DNA of 64,000 bases from Sabellastarte sp. h YS-2021 (lineage: Eukaryota; Annelida; Polychaeta; Sabellida; Sabellidae): positions 163,665,609-163,729,608 of the forward strand of contig OZ024929.1 in assembly GCA_964017235.1 (NCBI GenBank), read 5' to 3'. The notes beneath the pieces are model-generated. The model had not been told where the DNA came from, made no database searches, and saw only the letters and a list, made by a program, of their open reading frames with translations. Below, piece after piece: positions 12,126 to 25,166 of this stretch. Position 1 is the stretch's first letter. Every line of letters starts with the position of its first letter. A program made the translations under genes and the position numbers.

Positions 12126-12860
12126 GTTTACCCCACAGCCTTTAAAGGCTGTGCAGGTATTGTTTTCACCCATGGCATCCGGCTAGGCAGGTGGGTGGCT
12201 GGCGGGAACAACAATTTTGTTCAAGCTGTATCTCAGAAACTGTAAGGTGTAGAAAGTTGATACTTGGTAAGGACATTGGTTGGGTTGGGGGTGTAGTTGT
12301 ACAACACCAAGGTGTGACATTGATTTGACCTTTGAGTTTGCCAAAGTGACCTTTAGCTTTAAAATTTTTCCTGGGCTATACCTTGGAAAATGTGAAGTCT
12401 CAAAAGTTGATACTTGGTCAGGGCAATATGTCACAAATTGTAAGGTGTAGAAGTTTAATACTTGGTATGGACATTGATTTGAGGTTGGGGTAGGGGTTGG
12501 GTAGTGCAATGTCATGGTTAGTGTTCATTTTAACCTTTGAAGTTGACTCTGCCAGAATGTTTTTACTGACATACTTGAGACATATCTCTCGTATGACAGA
12601 GATATATGGATTGCTGGAACCAATTCATTATATGTATTTTAACCTCATTGTGCTTTCTCCAATGAGAACTATACTCGAATTGATAAATTTTACACCTTTG
12701 TAACCTTTAATTTACTTGTTAGTGCTCTCAGTTTGCTATTGCATTGTCTTGTTTTGATACTTGTCTTTTTAAAAATTTATCTCTCTTTAGTGTTATTGCT
12801 GCTGCACCTTTGCTTAACTTACACTATTAGTTCTGTATGGACTATTTCTGATACTATTTC
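12126..12860 (+). repeat. TGACCT-rich dispersed repeat, copy 2
   Basis: It opens with the family start GTTTACCCCACAGCC and the palindrome AGCCTTTAAAGGCTG, then the modules GTAAGGTGTAGAAAGTTGATACTTGG and GTGACATTGATTTGACCTTTGA. It is shorter and more diverged than copy 1, and the 3' end (TATTTCTGATACTATTTC) only loosely matches the family end. It has the same orientation as the other copies. Confidence 0.8.
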
Positions 12861-14350
12861 TTGTCATGATACAATTTGGTAATAGTTTTGCATCCGTATT
12901 GCCAAAATATATGAGTAAAATGATGAGGGAATGCTGAAATAACCAGATCAGTGTGCTGTGTGGTTGTTCTTTTTGGGTCATGAAAACATTTCTGTTGTAA
13001 AGGAGCTACAGTGTGTCAGTTTTATTGTAGCTTCAAATTGCTAGACATTTGAGTTTTGCCATTTTGCCTCCCAGAATATTAAAACATCACTACTGCAGAT
13101 CAGTTTAGGGGGCATTTTATATTACAGTTTATTGCACAGTAATGAAGGCAGTTGGGATGGAGAAAAATCCTTTCCATGCAAAGGAGTTTCAGTACTCTGC
13201 CATAAAAGGCAAATATTTGCTGGGCCTCTTGTGCCCTGCAGCAATTTATGATTGAGCAAATAGAGTTAGGGTAGAATTGTTTTTGAGGGAAAGTGATCGG
13301 CATTGTTTTGTTACACAAGTAGAATGAGGTTCTTGTTGACAGAGTTAACAAGGCAGCAACACCCGGATGGCTAATTACAGACTGCCCCGGAAACAGCCAC
13401 TTACTCTCACCCTTAAACCTGGTGCAGTTTTAACTGTAAGAGGTCTCTGCCTCTTCAAAATCCCTTTAGATTTTTTCTGTATGATATGTTACTTACATTG
13501 TCAGAAGTAATACTCTTCTGTAGGGTTTTATAAATTTACTATTTTTTAAATAAATGAATATATAGTATCTTGAGTGAGATTATTTTTATGGGAATTTTTG
13601 TAAAGTTCTGGCCATTTTAAGATATATTTGAAGCTTTAACATTGCTTCAGTGTTGTGACATTTTATTTGAAGCTTTTATACTTCGTGATTTTTGTGGTGC
13701 CCTAAGTTATGTACGTGTCCATTCTATTGTTGAATCTCTTATGGAAGAAATCAGATTTTAATGTCAGATTGAGGCATTAATTTATTTTTTAGTGTACATG
13801 TTTTATGGCTTATGATCTGAATAACATGCAATACACAATCAAGTATAATATTGCTTTAGAAGTGACTTTTATCTCAGTTGAAAGGTTCTGGGTAAAAAGC
13901 ATTGGTTTGGGTACCTAAATGGGCAAATATTTAGCTGAAATACTTGTGCACCGATTGTGTAAATAACCCCCAATAAAAGAGGGGATACTTCCATGTAACC
14001 AAAATTAAGAGTACCAGAAACCAATTTCTTGTCAAAAACGGACACCATAGAATAATTGTCTGATGTAAATGAAATGGGGTTATTAGCTGTTCCATTTTCT
14101 ACTGCACATGACGTAACACTGTTGATTGAAAACCTAGCAATTTGTGGGTCATGCAACTTAAAACAAGGTATAAATTTGGGGAAGGAAATGAAACCAAATT
14201 GCTCTAGCTGTCAGTGGCAGCCCCAACAGTTAATAAACACTTGTCAAGAATGGGCCCTGTGCCTCCTAATGTGGCTCTAGACTGGAACCGGCAGTGTTAG
14301 ATTTACATAGATTATTTTTATTGTCTTGCTTATTAATGCCAGTAATGGTC
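12861..14350. other. Intronic sequence, nothing recognised
   Basis: Short open frames are present on both strands without splice or domain support. Confidence 0.5.
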
Positions 14351-14354
14351 TTAC

Positions 14355-14513
14355 CAGGAAACAATTTTTCCTTGAGTTTCTAAAGCTTTTACTTTTTTGT
14401 CAGCTGACATTACGGCATCACTCTGCAGTGTCCTCGTCCACGTAAACAACTTTTCCTCCAAAAGTGTAAGGGCCAGAGACATGCTGTTTCTTTTAAAAGA
14501 CACCTTATCTATT
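14355..14513 (-). CDS. Candidate minus-strand exon, unknown protein
   Basis: On the minus strand a pyrimidine-rich stretch and AG (tttcatcctcaatag) precede an open reading frame that runs into a donor, TCCTG|GTAAGA, at 14355/14354. The encoded segment includes SLALTLLEEKLFTWTRTLQ and SADKKVKALETQGKIVS, which looks amphipathic and protein-like. No family was recognised. It could equally be a chance open frame or a decayed transposon fragment. It lies antisense to the kinase gene. Confidence 0.22.
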
Positions 14514-14689
14514 GAGGATGAAAATTTGTTCAAGGCATGCAGATCTATTCATTCATTTGTAAGGTATCCCCACCCAAAGTGTGAAAATCTCAACACTTTA
14601 TCACAATTTTCTTATTCACTAAGGGTTTTCTCTCTTATCTTGTATATTTACTAGGCCACAAGTAGATTCCTTTGTATGAGTATTAGGCC

Positions 14690-15960
14690 TGGATCTTATT
14701 TTTTGTAGAAATTTTAAAAATAATTTTTAATGCATTAAAATTCATGAAATAGTAAACTAAATCACTTATAGCTTGAAAAGTTTTGCATTTAGAGCATTTT
14801 GTTAAAATATGTAATTTAGCTACTTTTTCCATAGTTACAACACGGTGAGTAACTTGTGTGTCTATCCCAATAGCTAAGTGAGTAATAGCTACTTTCTGAC
14901 TTTTCAGTACCTTCCATAATGAGTAAAATGACTTGCAACTTGAAAACTATTGCATTTAGAGAATTTTGTAGAAATATGTTATTCCGCTGCTTTGGGGTCC
15001 ACTATATCATAGTAAAATTGCAGAGCTATAGCTCATTACATAACCGAGTAATAGCTACTTTGAGGTTATCACTGTTGAGTAAATCAGTTGTAACTTAGTA
15101 AATTACATGCAACTTGGAAAGTATTGCATTTTCTTCACTTTCTTAAAATATACATTGCTTGTACGTGGAAACCATTACATTGGAGTGTTTTCTTTAAATA
15201 TATTATTGACCTACTTTTGGGTCAGGTATAATATAGTGAAAATGCAGACATGTAGCTTATTGCATAGCTGAGCAATAGCTACTTTGAGCTTCTCACTGTT
15301 GAGTAAATCATTTGTAACTTGAAAAACTATTGCATTTAGAGAATTTTTTTTTGTATATTATTTACCTACTTTTGGGTCAGCTATAAGGTAGTGAGATTGC
15401 AGACCTGTAGCTCATTGCATAGCTGAGCAATAGCTACTTTTAGATTCTCACAGTTGAGTAAATCACTTGTAACTTGAAAACTGTTGCATTTAGAGCATTT
15501 TGTGTAAATATGTTATTCACCTACTTTTGTGTCAGCTATGAGATAGTGAAACTGCAGAACTCTAGCTCATTGCATAGCTGACCAATAGCTACTTGCAGCT
15601 TATCACTGTTGAGTAAATGAGTTGTAACTTGAAAATTATTGTCTTTAGAGAATTTTGTTTAATATGTTATTCACCTACTTTTGTCTTCTGGGTCAGCTAT
15701 AACATAGTGAAATTGCACACCTGTAGCTTATCGCACAGCTGAGCAATAGCTACATTGAGATTCTCACTGTTGAGTAAATCAGTTGTAACTTAGTAAATTA
15801 CATGCAACTTAAAAAGTATTGCATTTTCTGCACTTTCTTAAAATATATTGTTCAGCTACTTTTTCTGTAGCTACAACATGACGAGTATTTTTTATCCCAA
15901 TAGCTAAGTAAGTAATAGCTACTTCCTCCTTAAGGTTAAATTAGTCCTTGCTACTTTTAA
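14690..15960 (+). repeat. Satellite-like tandem array, ~155-bp period, copy 1
   Basis: Units carry GTTGAGTAAATCACTTGTAA, ATTGCATTTAGAGAATTTTG, GTTATTCACCTACTTTTGGG and GAGCAATAGCTACTTT. The GAGTAA anchor occurs at 15301, 15456, 15611 and 15772 (intervals 155, 155 and 161), with less regular units before 15301. The first unit, starting TGCATTAAAATTCATGAAAT, matches the first unit of the array at 39061. The flanks carry related words (ACTAGGCCA...AGATT) near 14653 and 16079, possibly part of the host element. Confidence 0.9.
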
Positions 15961-17815
15961 TACCTTTCCTTTATTGTTGGTCCTAGATTTTTTGTGTGTG
16001 AAGAAGAGCTATTACAAGTGAGGACCCATATCTTAGGGTCTTTATCTGTTATATTGCTATACATATACATGTATATACTAGGCCAGAGGGAGATTACTTT
16101 TTAAAGGTATCAGCTCTTAATCTGTAGTCCCAATGCACCAACTTTTTAAACTCTCTGCCTTTGTATAAGTACCATTTCCTCAGTAGCTCTTTAGGAAGCA
16201 CCTTAACAGCTAACTTTGTACTTTCGAATAACATTTGCAGCACACAACTTTTATGTCCTTTTCTGTTTTTACTATGAAACTTAAAACACACAGTCAGCTG
16301 ACACAGAGCCTGTTCTCGGCAGTGATTGCTCGTTTTCTTCTACAGCAAAAACAGAGGACACAAAACATGTTATAAAGTTGCCAGACTAACCAGTGATTCA
16401 AGAGAGCCACAGTCCTGTATATTTCTTTTAACATTTCAACAATTTGATCATGTATTATTTGACTCTTAAAGTAACTGATCTTGAAACCTTCACATCATAT
16501 TCTCTTAGCTTGTGCAAATTATTGCACAATTATTTTTCATGGTCAAACTTGTGCTGAACATAACATAGGAGATTTATCATCATTATATGTTAAAGCTTTC
16601 TGTTATTTTTTTGTCTGGGTACATCATATTAGATCCAGATATTGCTCTTCAATAATCTAAAAGTCTTGCCCCTCAAAATGCTATGGTTCTCATATCTATG
16701 TTTTTATCAACCCGTGTATCTGTTCTTTATTCTTCAATACATTGAATTTTTTTTTTTTTTTGAGTATGAGCTTCTTTTTGAAGACTTTTGTAACAGCTAC
16801 ATTTAATACAACATTTAAAAACAAATATTAGTAAATTAGTGTATGTAAATTGTGACGAAGGTTGCTTTTATGTGTGTGTAGTGAGCCATAGTAGTTATAA
16901 TTTAAAACACTGTTCTAAAATCTTAAAGTTTGAAGTTTCACTAGTGTAATGTGTTTGTTGGCAGGGTTTTTACTTGTTTTTGTCAGTCAGCTGCAGGGCA
17001 GCAAACTGATTTATATAACAAATAAATTGGTTTTTGATATTGGATGTGGCCAAGTTAGTCAAAGATACCATATTAAGGGTCCATTATGCCATGATAAACT
17101 TGTTTGGAGATTTATTCTAAAGCATTGTCTGAATCTCATCATGCTGTTTCAGGTTGACATCAACAGCCAGATCTCATAGTGGCTGGGGATTAGGTTCCCA
17201 AAAGGTTTGGAATCTGTTAACAGTAATCCCAGGTGTGGTTCCATTGAGTTTGAATGTGGCCGACATGGTAATCTGTAGCAATGTCAGGTTACAAAAATTT
17301 CCATTCATCTGTTCATATTTTGAACTGGACCAGTGTACAGCTTTTGTGAATAATGTGTAAGGACTAGAACATGTTTGTGTGTGGCAATAGCATGCTGTCA
17401 ACAACATCAGGATCTTTCTCACCAATGCCATCCATTCATCTAAACACATGAAGCCAGCTCATGATTATTTTTCTAATTATCCATTTCTGTATCTTGTGCT
17501 TACCCAGATACAATGTTCCTGTTCTGTGTCAGATCCTTTCTCTTTTAACATTTCTTTTTCACATCAAGCTCTGAATGTTTTCTTCCTTTCAGAAATATTT
17601 TTTATTTTCACCATGTATGTATAAGTGAATCAGTGTATCTCAGACCACAGCTTGCTGGTTCCAGCACTAGGCAAAAGGTTTTTAACATTTGAGAGTTCCA
17701 GATACCAAATACATTAGTGTACCTAGAAGCCATCAACACAATCACAGTCACCTGTATGATATTGTGTCAATGACCTTGAAAGACTCAAATCAATTTCTCT
17801 GTTAATCTAACACAG
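15961..17815. other. Intronic sequence up to the kinase exon, nothing recognised
   Basis: A T run occurs at 16749-16761. Open frames at 16094-16291 (minus) and 17174-17449 (minus) were read but have no family match. The last 60 bp supply the pyrimidine tract and acceptor of the exon. Confidence 0.5.
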
Positions 17816-17944
17816 GTGGCAATAAAAGTGATAGATACAAAGAAGATCAAAGAGGATTACATCAGGCAGAATCTTCATAGAGAAGCCAAGATCATGTCCA
17901 AGCTCAGGCATCCCAACATCATCCGTCTCTACGAAACCATGAAG
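17816..17944 (+). CDS. Internal exon of a CAMK-like Ser/Thr protein kinase (N-lobe: beta-3 to beta-4), partial gene
   Basis: The exon is 129 bp (43 codons), phase 0 at both ends, with acceptor ...taacacag and donor AAG|gtaagg. It encodes the N-lobe of a protein kinase. VAIK (first four residues) contains the beta-3 lysine that contacts ATP phosphates. REAKIM carries the alpha-C glutamate expected to form the salt bridge. RHPNIIRLYE is the beta-4 signature of the SNF1/AMPK-related (CAMKL) kinases. A kinase phosphorylates Ser/Thr of substrates using ATP; the substrate cannot be told from this piece. The pattern VAIKVID, NLxRE and RHPNI is closest, from memory, to HUNK and next to NUAK/SIK/NIM1, so the family call is tentative while the kinase call is firm. 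The preceding glycine-loop exon (GxGxxG) was not found in positions 1-17815 and is probably further upstream. The next exon is 37.4 kb downstream. Confidence 0.95.
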
Positions 17945-18104
17945 GTAAGGCTTACTACTGGATCTATTGGGTTGTTATGTGTGATAAAGATTTTATGCTC
18001 AGGTAAAGTAATCATGCATGATAGTGTAATCTTGAAAAATGTAGCATCAGAGACTTGATATACCCAGTGCAATGATAAATTCATGATTGAATAGAAAGAA
18101 GTAC

Positions 18105-18290
18105 CTCTACCAAGGAGGTTATTTTGGGGTGTGTTTGCTTGTAGTTTGTCTATCTGTGTTTGTGATTATTCCGAAACTAATGAACGCATCTGCATGAAAT
18201 TATTTGTGGGTAGGAGCTGACCAAAGGAATGAGTTATTAATTTCAGGGGTAGATCCAGATCTTACTCTGGATACAAAACATTCTGAATTT
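18105..18290 (-). repeat. RTE-like 3' sequence fragment
   Basis: GTACCTCTACCAAGGAGGTTAT begins the copy, followed by TTTGTCTATCTGTGTTTGTG, a CCGAAACTAATGAACGCATC-type segment and GGGTAGATCCAGATC. Read in reverse it gives the same order as 47325-47735 and 59885-60330 (GATCCAGAT ... ACAAACA ... ACCTCCTTGG). It is truncated. Confidence 0.7.
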
Positions 18291-20475
18291 TCAGCTGTCC
18301 ATTTTCAGTGATTTGGGGTTTGTCGGTTGAAGTTAGTCCAAAGATAATAAAAAAGTAGTATTTTATTTAGTGAAATTGTAGTATGGGAATACTGGGCTGC
18401 CTTGGTGGAGTATATTTGAGGTATAAAGTCTGTTGAGTTAGAACACAAATAACCTCTGGAAAAAACTTGCACATAGTATTGATATGCTAGGTGCTGGTAT
18501 TTATACAGTGACATTTCTGTCATATTTGTGGCCAGGATATTTTGCATCATTGAAGTGTCATCGGCCAGAGAGGCAGACCAGAATGATTAGCTGCCTAAAA
18601 ATGTAAAGTCATTCAAGGGAGATGATGTTTATGAGAGAACACAGAAGAAGGAAGCACTAATCAGTTGTGTGATTCTGTCGTTCATTATATGGCCCCCCCT
18701 CCCTTCTACCCTTCCCAGCTTACCACAAAGCCTGCGTCAATTAAGTCAACCCAGAAAGATTTAAGATGCCCTATAGCTTCCTTTACTGGATTATAGCCCC
18801 TGTGCTTGCAAGTTGTAGCGAAAATGCCAACAAGGTGACTTTTCTGCTACATGTTTTTATTCAGGCTAAAGCATTGTTTGGGTGGGATATGTGTGGCATT
18901 TGATGTGATTATTTGCCCAGAATTGTTGTGTGGTTCATATCACATACATGTGCAAATATGTTCGGAAAGGTTCCCTTAAAATAAAAAAGCCCAGAACACT
19001 TGCATTAATTACTTCTAATGACAGAAGTAAGTGATTTAATATTACATGATCATGATATTTTGAATCTTGATGAACAACTTCACCGATCTTCAAGTATCCA
19101 AACATTTCATTTCCAGAAGTACTCAGTTTTCACAGTTGTCATTTTAGGGCAGTGCATTCCTTTGAGTTTCTTCACCAAAAAGGAAAAGTGACACAGTTTG
19201 GGGTGGAGGGTGTGAAAAAGTAGGTCAGAAAATTTTGTATGCATCCTTGATAGGAAGTCTTGCTTAGACCAAGAAATTGGAACTGATAGAATTTATTTCA
19301 TTTTATTTATTTTCTGTTTCAGTGAGAGTTTGTCAGATTTATATATCACTTTTACAATGATGTTGTCATTGATTTGGGCGAAAAAAAAACATTTTTCAGC
19401 TATGCGCATGTAACTAAGGTAAAGTTCCTTTTCTTCAACAAATGTCAATAAGTCTGTGGTAGTCAATAAAGCATTCTAGCTTGCCACAGGAAAAAATATT
19501 TTTTACAAGAAGCACCCCTTGCATTACATGATTATAGCTTTCTTCATAGGCAGAAGATGCGGTGAGCTATCATAAAGCAAGATAGCAAAAGGGATTTCCT
19601 TTTGGTCATATACGTTTATGACAGTTTTGTAGGTAACTTAAGGGAAAGCAGGTTTAACTACAAAGCAGAGGTAGCATAAGAGGTATTTTCTTTGTTACAC
19701 TAAAGCAGAGCCTGAAGCCAAGCTAAGCAATGGCGCTTGCTTCCTCCTGGAGTTTCTTCTGCTGCTTGCCTCTAATGGTAGACTATAGTGTCATATTCAT
19801 TAGGTTTGCTAATGTCATCAATATAGGCAGGGCCTGCTGTTGCATCTTACACAGAGAGAGACAGAGAAGAGGCAGTAGAAGTGGAATGGTGAGGAAGAGG
19901 GGGGGGGGGGGGGGGGGGGGGGGGCTAGTGGGGAGGAACTGTTTCTCCATGACTATTGTATTTTGATGGCAGCTACTACATCTTTTCTCTCAAATTTCTG
20001 CGAACACTCCACACTAGCCGAAACTCACACTTGCATATCTCTAAGAAAATGTTTCAAAAAGTTGATGTTTTATACTGCAAAGTGTACCAAGACTGTGTAA
20101 TTTCTAGTGGAAGAGTTAATTAAAAAGCAGGAGTTTGTACATGGAGCTCTACAGTACAGAAACTGGTGACATTTCCTGCTGGCCAGCAATGTGGAATTGC
20201 TTCTGTTACTTTCATCCCTAGTAGCTACTGTAATTCCACAAAAATGACCTACAATAAATTTCATATCCTCTCAGTGAATAGGTACCCTCATTGGCAATTG
20301 TGAAAAGAAAATTTGATGTAGGAAGTAAAAAAAAAACTTGATTCAGATGATATATTACTGGGGTACTTAATGTATTTCTCATTCAAATATGAATGTCAGA
20401 AACTGTGGGTGCTGAGACATTGTAAGCGTTTACTGTATATGCCTGTATTGTTATGAGGTGGGACCAGTGAATACT
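18291..20475. other. Intronic sequence with one poly-G tract
   Basis: Apart from the G run listed separately, nothing was recognised. Confidence 0.5.
19899..19924 (+). repeat. Poly-G tract (26 G)
   Basis: An uninterrupted run of 26 G follows a GA-rich segment. Such runs form G-quadruplexes and are error-prone in sequencing, so the exact length is uncertain. Confidence 0.9.
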
Positions 20476-21150
20476 GGGGCCGGATTCACGAAAGGTCTCA
20501 AGTCTTAGCCAAATCTCAGCTGAGATTTTGCTCAAATCTAAGATTTTTGTCTCAGCTGAGATTCTGCTCAAGTTGAGATTCACGAAAGGCATCTCATTTG
20601 AGACCCAAATCTAAGCCAATTTTTGAGTCTGGACCAATCAAAACTGATGTAACATTTTGTTGAGATTAGTGGAAAGTATACACATTTATATTTTACCACT
20701 CTACCATATATACTCACATTTTAGAATATTTTGAATCAAGCAAAACATTGTCTTTTTACTATAATTTGTACTAACATTCAAAAGAACTGATTATAACAGC
20801 AAAACAAGCCACTCATGTAAATTCGTTATGTAAATGTTTACTGTTGTTTTTGTACAAACTCTTAATATATATTCATATTTTGTGTTACAAGTTAAATAAT
20901 ATGTCATACTTCACTATTTTCATTTTGTTTTGTGACTTTTTATTACATATACTCTATTTTATGAAAACTTAAGTCACCCCCTAGGCAGTCTTAGATTTGA
21001 GACCAAATCTGAGAAAAATCTTAGCCTGAGATCTTTTGTGAATCCCAGCTGAGCAAAAGGTCTCAAATCTGAGAAAAATCTAAGAAAAATCTTAGATTTG
21101 AGACCAAAATCTCAGATTTGAGACTTGAGACCTTTCGTGAATCCGGCCCC
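20476..21150. mobile_element. GGGGCCGG-ended MITE, copy C (distinct subfamily)
   Basis: The ends GGGGCCGGATTCACGAAAGG and CCTTTCGTGAATCCGGCCCC are perfect 20-bp inverted repeats. Subterminal blocks of AAATCTAAGATTT and AAATCTGAGAAAAATC repeat in both orientations. The 675-bp element is noncoding. It shares architecture and the first bases with copies A and B but differs inside. Flanks are CT on the left and AG on the right. Confidence 0.92.
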
Positions 21151-21904
21151 AGGTTTGTGACTGTGTACTGTACAGTTACCAGATTTTTTAAACAAATCAT
21201 ACCCACACCCCACACCTGTGACTCATTTGGCATGGTTTCCATGTCTTTTTACATCTCATGCAATAATTAATTGATTCAATTTAAATACTACACCATGACA
21301 TCAAGGAGAAACAAAACTCAGAACAAAATTACAACAAGAAATTCATTCAGATCCTTGCAGATTTGAAAGGTACATTATTTCTTTCTTTTGACTTTAAAGC
21401 CTTGTCAGATGTAAATATGAATTATAAGTTCGCACAAACTGCTGAATTTAGACATGACACCATAAATAATGCCAATAACTGTGTCAAGTAACTCAAAAAG
21501 TGATAGATTTACATAAGTTTTCCCCGGTTTTTTAACTGGCACAATATTTGGACTGCATAATCTGTGCTTTGCGAGAAAGAAGGTAACATTTACAGCTAAG
21601 CAGCATTGGCAGTGAATGAGATTGCAGTTTGGGGGTCTATAAAGTGTGATTCAGGAGTCCCATGTGCCATTTAATTTGCATAGCTCTGGTACTTCTCCTT
21701 GTTTGTGTAGTCTGGCCCCAAAAGTGCCTGCAAGCCACAGCAAATTCACTTTTTACCGTAACATCTGACCCGACTTGTACAGTAATATATTTTTTATGCA
21801 GGGACTAGGGTCGTTTAAGTGGATGCAGAATCAATACTTGTATATTAAAGGGTTGCATGCTGTAATATCTTGCATTGGAAAAGCTATTAGGAACCTATAT
21901 TTAC
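21151..21904. other. Intronic sequence, nothing recognised
   Basis: No supported feature was seen. Confidence 0.5.
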
Positions 21905-22072
21905 ATAGTAGAACCTCTATTATCCGACCGTCTGTTATCTAAATTTGTAATTATCCGACGTGAAACCCACTCTCCCAACTCTATTTAAACCTGTTGTTTT
22001 CACCCTTCTATTCTCCGACCTAATTTTTTTCTCCCCAAAGGGGGTGGGATAATAGAGATGTTTTAACTGATA
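21905..22072. mobile_element. pogo/Tigger-like MITE, short copy
   Basis: Left end AGTAGAACCTCTATTATCCG and right end GGGATAATAGAGATGTTTTAACTG are imperfect inverted repeats of the type seen at pogo/Tigger ends (CAGTAGAACCTCGATTATCC). Internal TTATCCGAC and TTCTCCGACC words repeat. It is noncoding and about 170 bp. Exact borders are uncertain. Confidence 0.75.
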
Positions 22073-23789
22073 TACTGTTCATGACAATGAAAAGTTACCA
22101 TATATGGCATGCTTTTGACATATCACACTTGGCCACATCAGTGACATCACACTCCTGCTGTGTTCCAAAGGCATTACACTTCAGAAGACTGAGTTTTTCA
22201 AGTGGTAGTGAATGCTTTTTGGAACAAAATTTTTAGAGAGATAATTTTGTTTTTTTTTACAAATCTGTAAAATATATTAATTAAAGTATAGCTGTAAATG
22301 GAAATAGCACAATAAAATAAAAGTACATTTAATAATCAGCTGCAGCAATCCACATATTCACATCGCTGAATTATATATTGATATTGAAAGCTGTGGTTAC
22401 ATGTGTTTAAACAAAAATATCACTGGTTTTTGAGAGTTCAAATGCAGATGACTGGCTGAGAGTAGTGACTGTAAGAAATAATACATTGTATTTCTAGAAC
22501 ATTGGCAGTTTACTAAGCTTTGGTGGAACCAAATCAGCAGCAACTATTATACTGTGTACAATGTATGTTTTTGTGAGTACATTACCATCAGTTCAGATAT
22601 AAATTGTGTATTATGGTTGTTCCAAACATAGTACTTGAACCTACTGAAGCCTATTTTGTGAGGAGTCTGTCCTGTTTGATTAGTTCTACTTTGTGGCAGC
22701 ATGTAAGTATTGGTGGCAATCATATGGTTGCTGGTATTTGGGCCATACTTTGAGCTTTACTGTGAAAGTTCACATTTCATATTTCTTGAACTTGACTCAG
22801 GTTGTGACTGTAAGATATTATGTTAAACATTTAATGCTTTAACTCTGCCTTTGACTTTGTTGGAAACCATCCTTATCAGTAATCTGGACAAAGAAATAAA
22901 TTAGAAAGATGACCATTGTATATTGGGCAGTATCCAAGACTAAAAGCATGCCACCAGCACTGATGAAGAGTTTGAGATTTCCAATATTTTTACTTGTATT
23001 ACCATGAAGTTACCCTCCCCTTGTGGGACCACAACAGCAAATTTGTACTCCCCCATCCTTCTGACTACGGTTTTAAAGACAAATTACCCAGCACATTTGC
23101 CATAACACCACTGGGGCCCAGTTATCAATGTACTAAATTTATGTCCCCACCAAATTTAGGATACCGAGGGAATTATATTGATAAAGGTTCAGTGTCACAG
23201 GACTGTACCCAGTCTGGTCTGGGATTTTTGTATATATTTGCTTAAAAGAAGGGAACCAATCAATTTCTTTTTAGCTGTAGCTATAATTCAAGTTCATTTT
23301 GGGGTCAAAAGGGAGCCGGAATATTTTGATATTTAGAGCCTTTTATTTTTGCCATTTTGTTTTTCCTTTTTGTTGCTCTTTTGATGTGTTCAGTTGTATT
23401 TGTAGCATCTGGAGCATATTTAAGGGAAGGTAAGAAGATCAAGTATGTTTTCTCCATTCAAATGTCAGTTATTTTTTCTGTTCTTCTAACTCAAGTATTT
23501 GAGAAATATTTAAAAATAGCTGCATAACACAAACACCAAAAAAGTGGTTATGACATAGAAATATGGTGTTTCACAAATTACCTAAAATGAATCAGACAGG
23601 TTGTGTAGAAAAGATATCACAATTTTTCGGCGTCCCTAAATTCAATTTGCAGTTATTACACAAAATGCTTGATTTTTTAGTTTGCCTTTAACATCTCTTT
23701 ATTCATACTTTAAATTGTACAGTGTAGGATATGTAGTAGGTAAAGTATGAAAAATGAATACTTTTGAATACTGAACTTAAAGCCAATAA
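22073..23789. other. Intronic sequence, nothing recognised
   Basis: The open frame at 22994-23245 has no splice or domain support. Confidence 0.5.
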
Positions 23790-25020
23790 ACTTTTGGATA
23801 CACAAGCTGTGAGGTATACAAAGTTCATACTTGGCAGGGAAATTGGTCAGAGGTGGTAACTATGTGGCATTATGGTGTGATGTTGATTTGACCTTTGATC
23901 TTGCCATAGTGACCCTGACCTTTAAACTCTTGTTTGATCACTGTCTTAGAAACCGTAAGATGTAGGAAGTTGATACTTGGTATGGACTTTGTTTAGGGAT
24001 GTTCTGCTCAACATCATGGGGTCACGTTGATTTGACCTGTGACTTTGCTGCAGTGACCTTGACCTTTAAAATCCTTCCATCTTAGAAACTATAAAGTGTA
24101 GGAAGTTTGTATTCTTGGTAAGTAAGTAAGTAAGAAGCATTTATAAAGTGCTGAAAATGATGTAAATATCCTGATGTCCAAAGGCGCTGATGTCCAAAAA
24201 GGTATAGTCCAGTTCCAAAAAGAGGTCAGTATTCAGATATTTACAGTCCTTGGTAGAGACATTGGTTGGTGGTATGGATCTCTGATGTCATGATGTGACC
24301 TTGGTATGGCCTTTGACGTTGCCATAGTGATCTTCACATAAAATTTTTTGTCTGAACTGTATCTTGGAAGCCATAAGGTGCAGGAAGTTGATACTTTTAG
24401 GGATATTGGTCAGATGGAGTAGGTGTGCAACATCATGGTGTGACCTTCAATTCGAAATTTGACCTTGCCAGTGACCTTGACCTTTAAAACTTGTCTGGGC
24501 TATATGTTGGAAACCATAAGTTATTGGAAATTTATACTTGGCAGGGATATTGCTTGGGTGTAGGTGTACGATGTCCTTTGTGTGACCTTGGTGTTTCCTT
24601 TGATCTTGGCATTGCCAGAATGTTTTCTACTGCCACATTTGAGATATATTTCTCCTAGCACAACTCTATATGGATTGTTACAACTAATTATTATGTTTAA
24701 TTTTATCTGATTGCACTATCTTTGACAGCTATACTTAAATAAATAAATCGATCAAGAAATAAATTTTACAGCTTCACATCTTTTAGTTTACAAATTAATG
24801 GTTTAATCTTCCTGTTAAATTTTCTTATCTTGAATATTTGTCTTCAGTGTACACTTACATTTTCTCTTTCTTAACTGTAATTTCTCCTGTACTTTTACAT
24901 AACTTACAGTGTTCTGAAACACTTATCTTTGTACTTTTCACCTCTCCTTATATCTCATGGTGTCCAACACTATTTCCCCAGGCTATGGGGTACAGGCATT
25001 GCCGACACTATTTTTGCAAT
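23790..25020 (+). repeat. TGACCT-rich dispersed repeat, copy 3, with a nested insertion
   Basis: About five modules of the family are present (AAGTTGATACTTGG, GCAACATCATGG, GTGACCTTGACCTTTAAA), ending with the family end TATTTCCCCAGGCTATGGGG. The start is truncated. It is interrupted at about 24120-24245 by a foreign segment. Confidence 0.85.
24116..24246. mobile_element. Short retroposon-like insertion inside copy 3
   Basis: The module word CTTGGTA occurs at both edges (about 24114 and 24249), as a target duplication would. The insert starts with (GTAA)n, then GAAGCATTTATAAAGTGCTG and CCAAAGGCGCTGATGTCC, similar in style to L2-tailed sequences such as the one at 10949. It is probably a short nonautonomous retroposon, identity unknown. 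Confidence 0.55.
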
Positions 25021-25166
25021 TATTTTATGCCAATAAATAAGGTAAAATATTACTAGGTAATTATAATACTTCTGCAGTTTTTCCTCTGGGTTCAGTCTGA
25101 ATAAAGTCAAGGTACATGTTGAATAGTACTGTTTATTATTCTGGATATTAATCCCAGTATCAGTTA

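Larger units (their letters stand above)
1..17815 (+). other. Upstream intron or 5' region of the kinase gene
   Basis: Because the exon at 17816 starts at an acceptor in phase 0, the sequence before it is intron, at least in its 3' part. No glycine-loop coding segment followed by a donor was found, so the upstream exon probably lies outside the window and this whole stretch is likely one intron. It holds the repeats listed below. Confidence 0.6.

Noticed and set aside
17174-17449. Minus-strand open frame with a protein-like stretch next to the kinase exon
   Set aside because: No recognised family and splice sites not convincing; antisense to the intron directly upstream of the exon.
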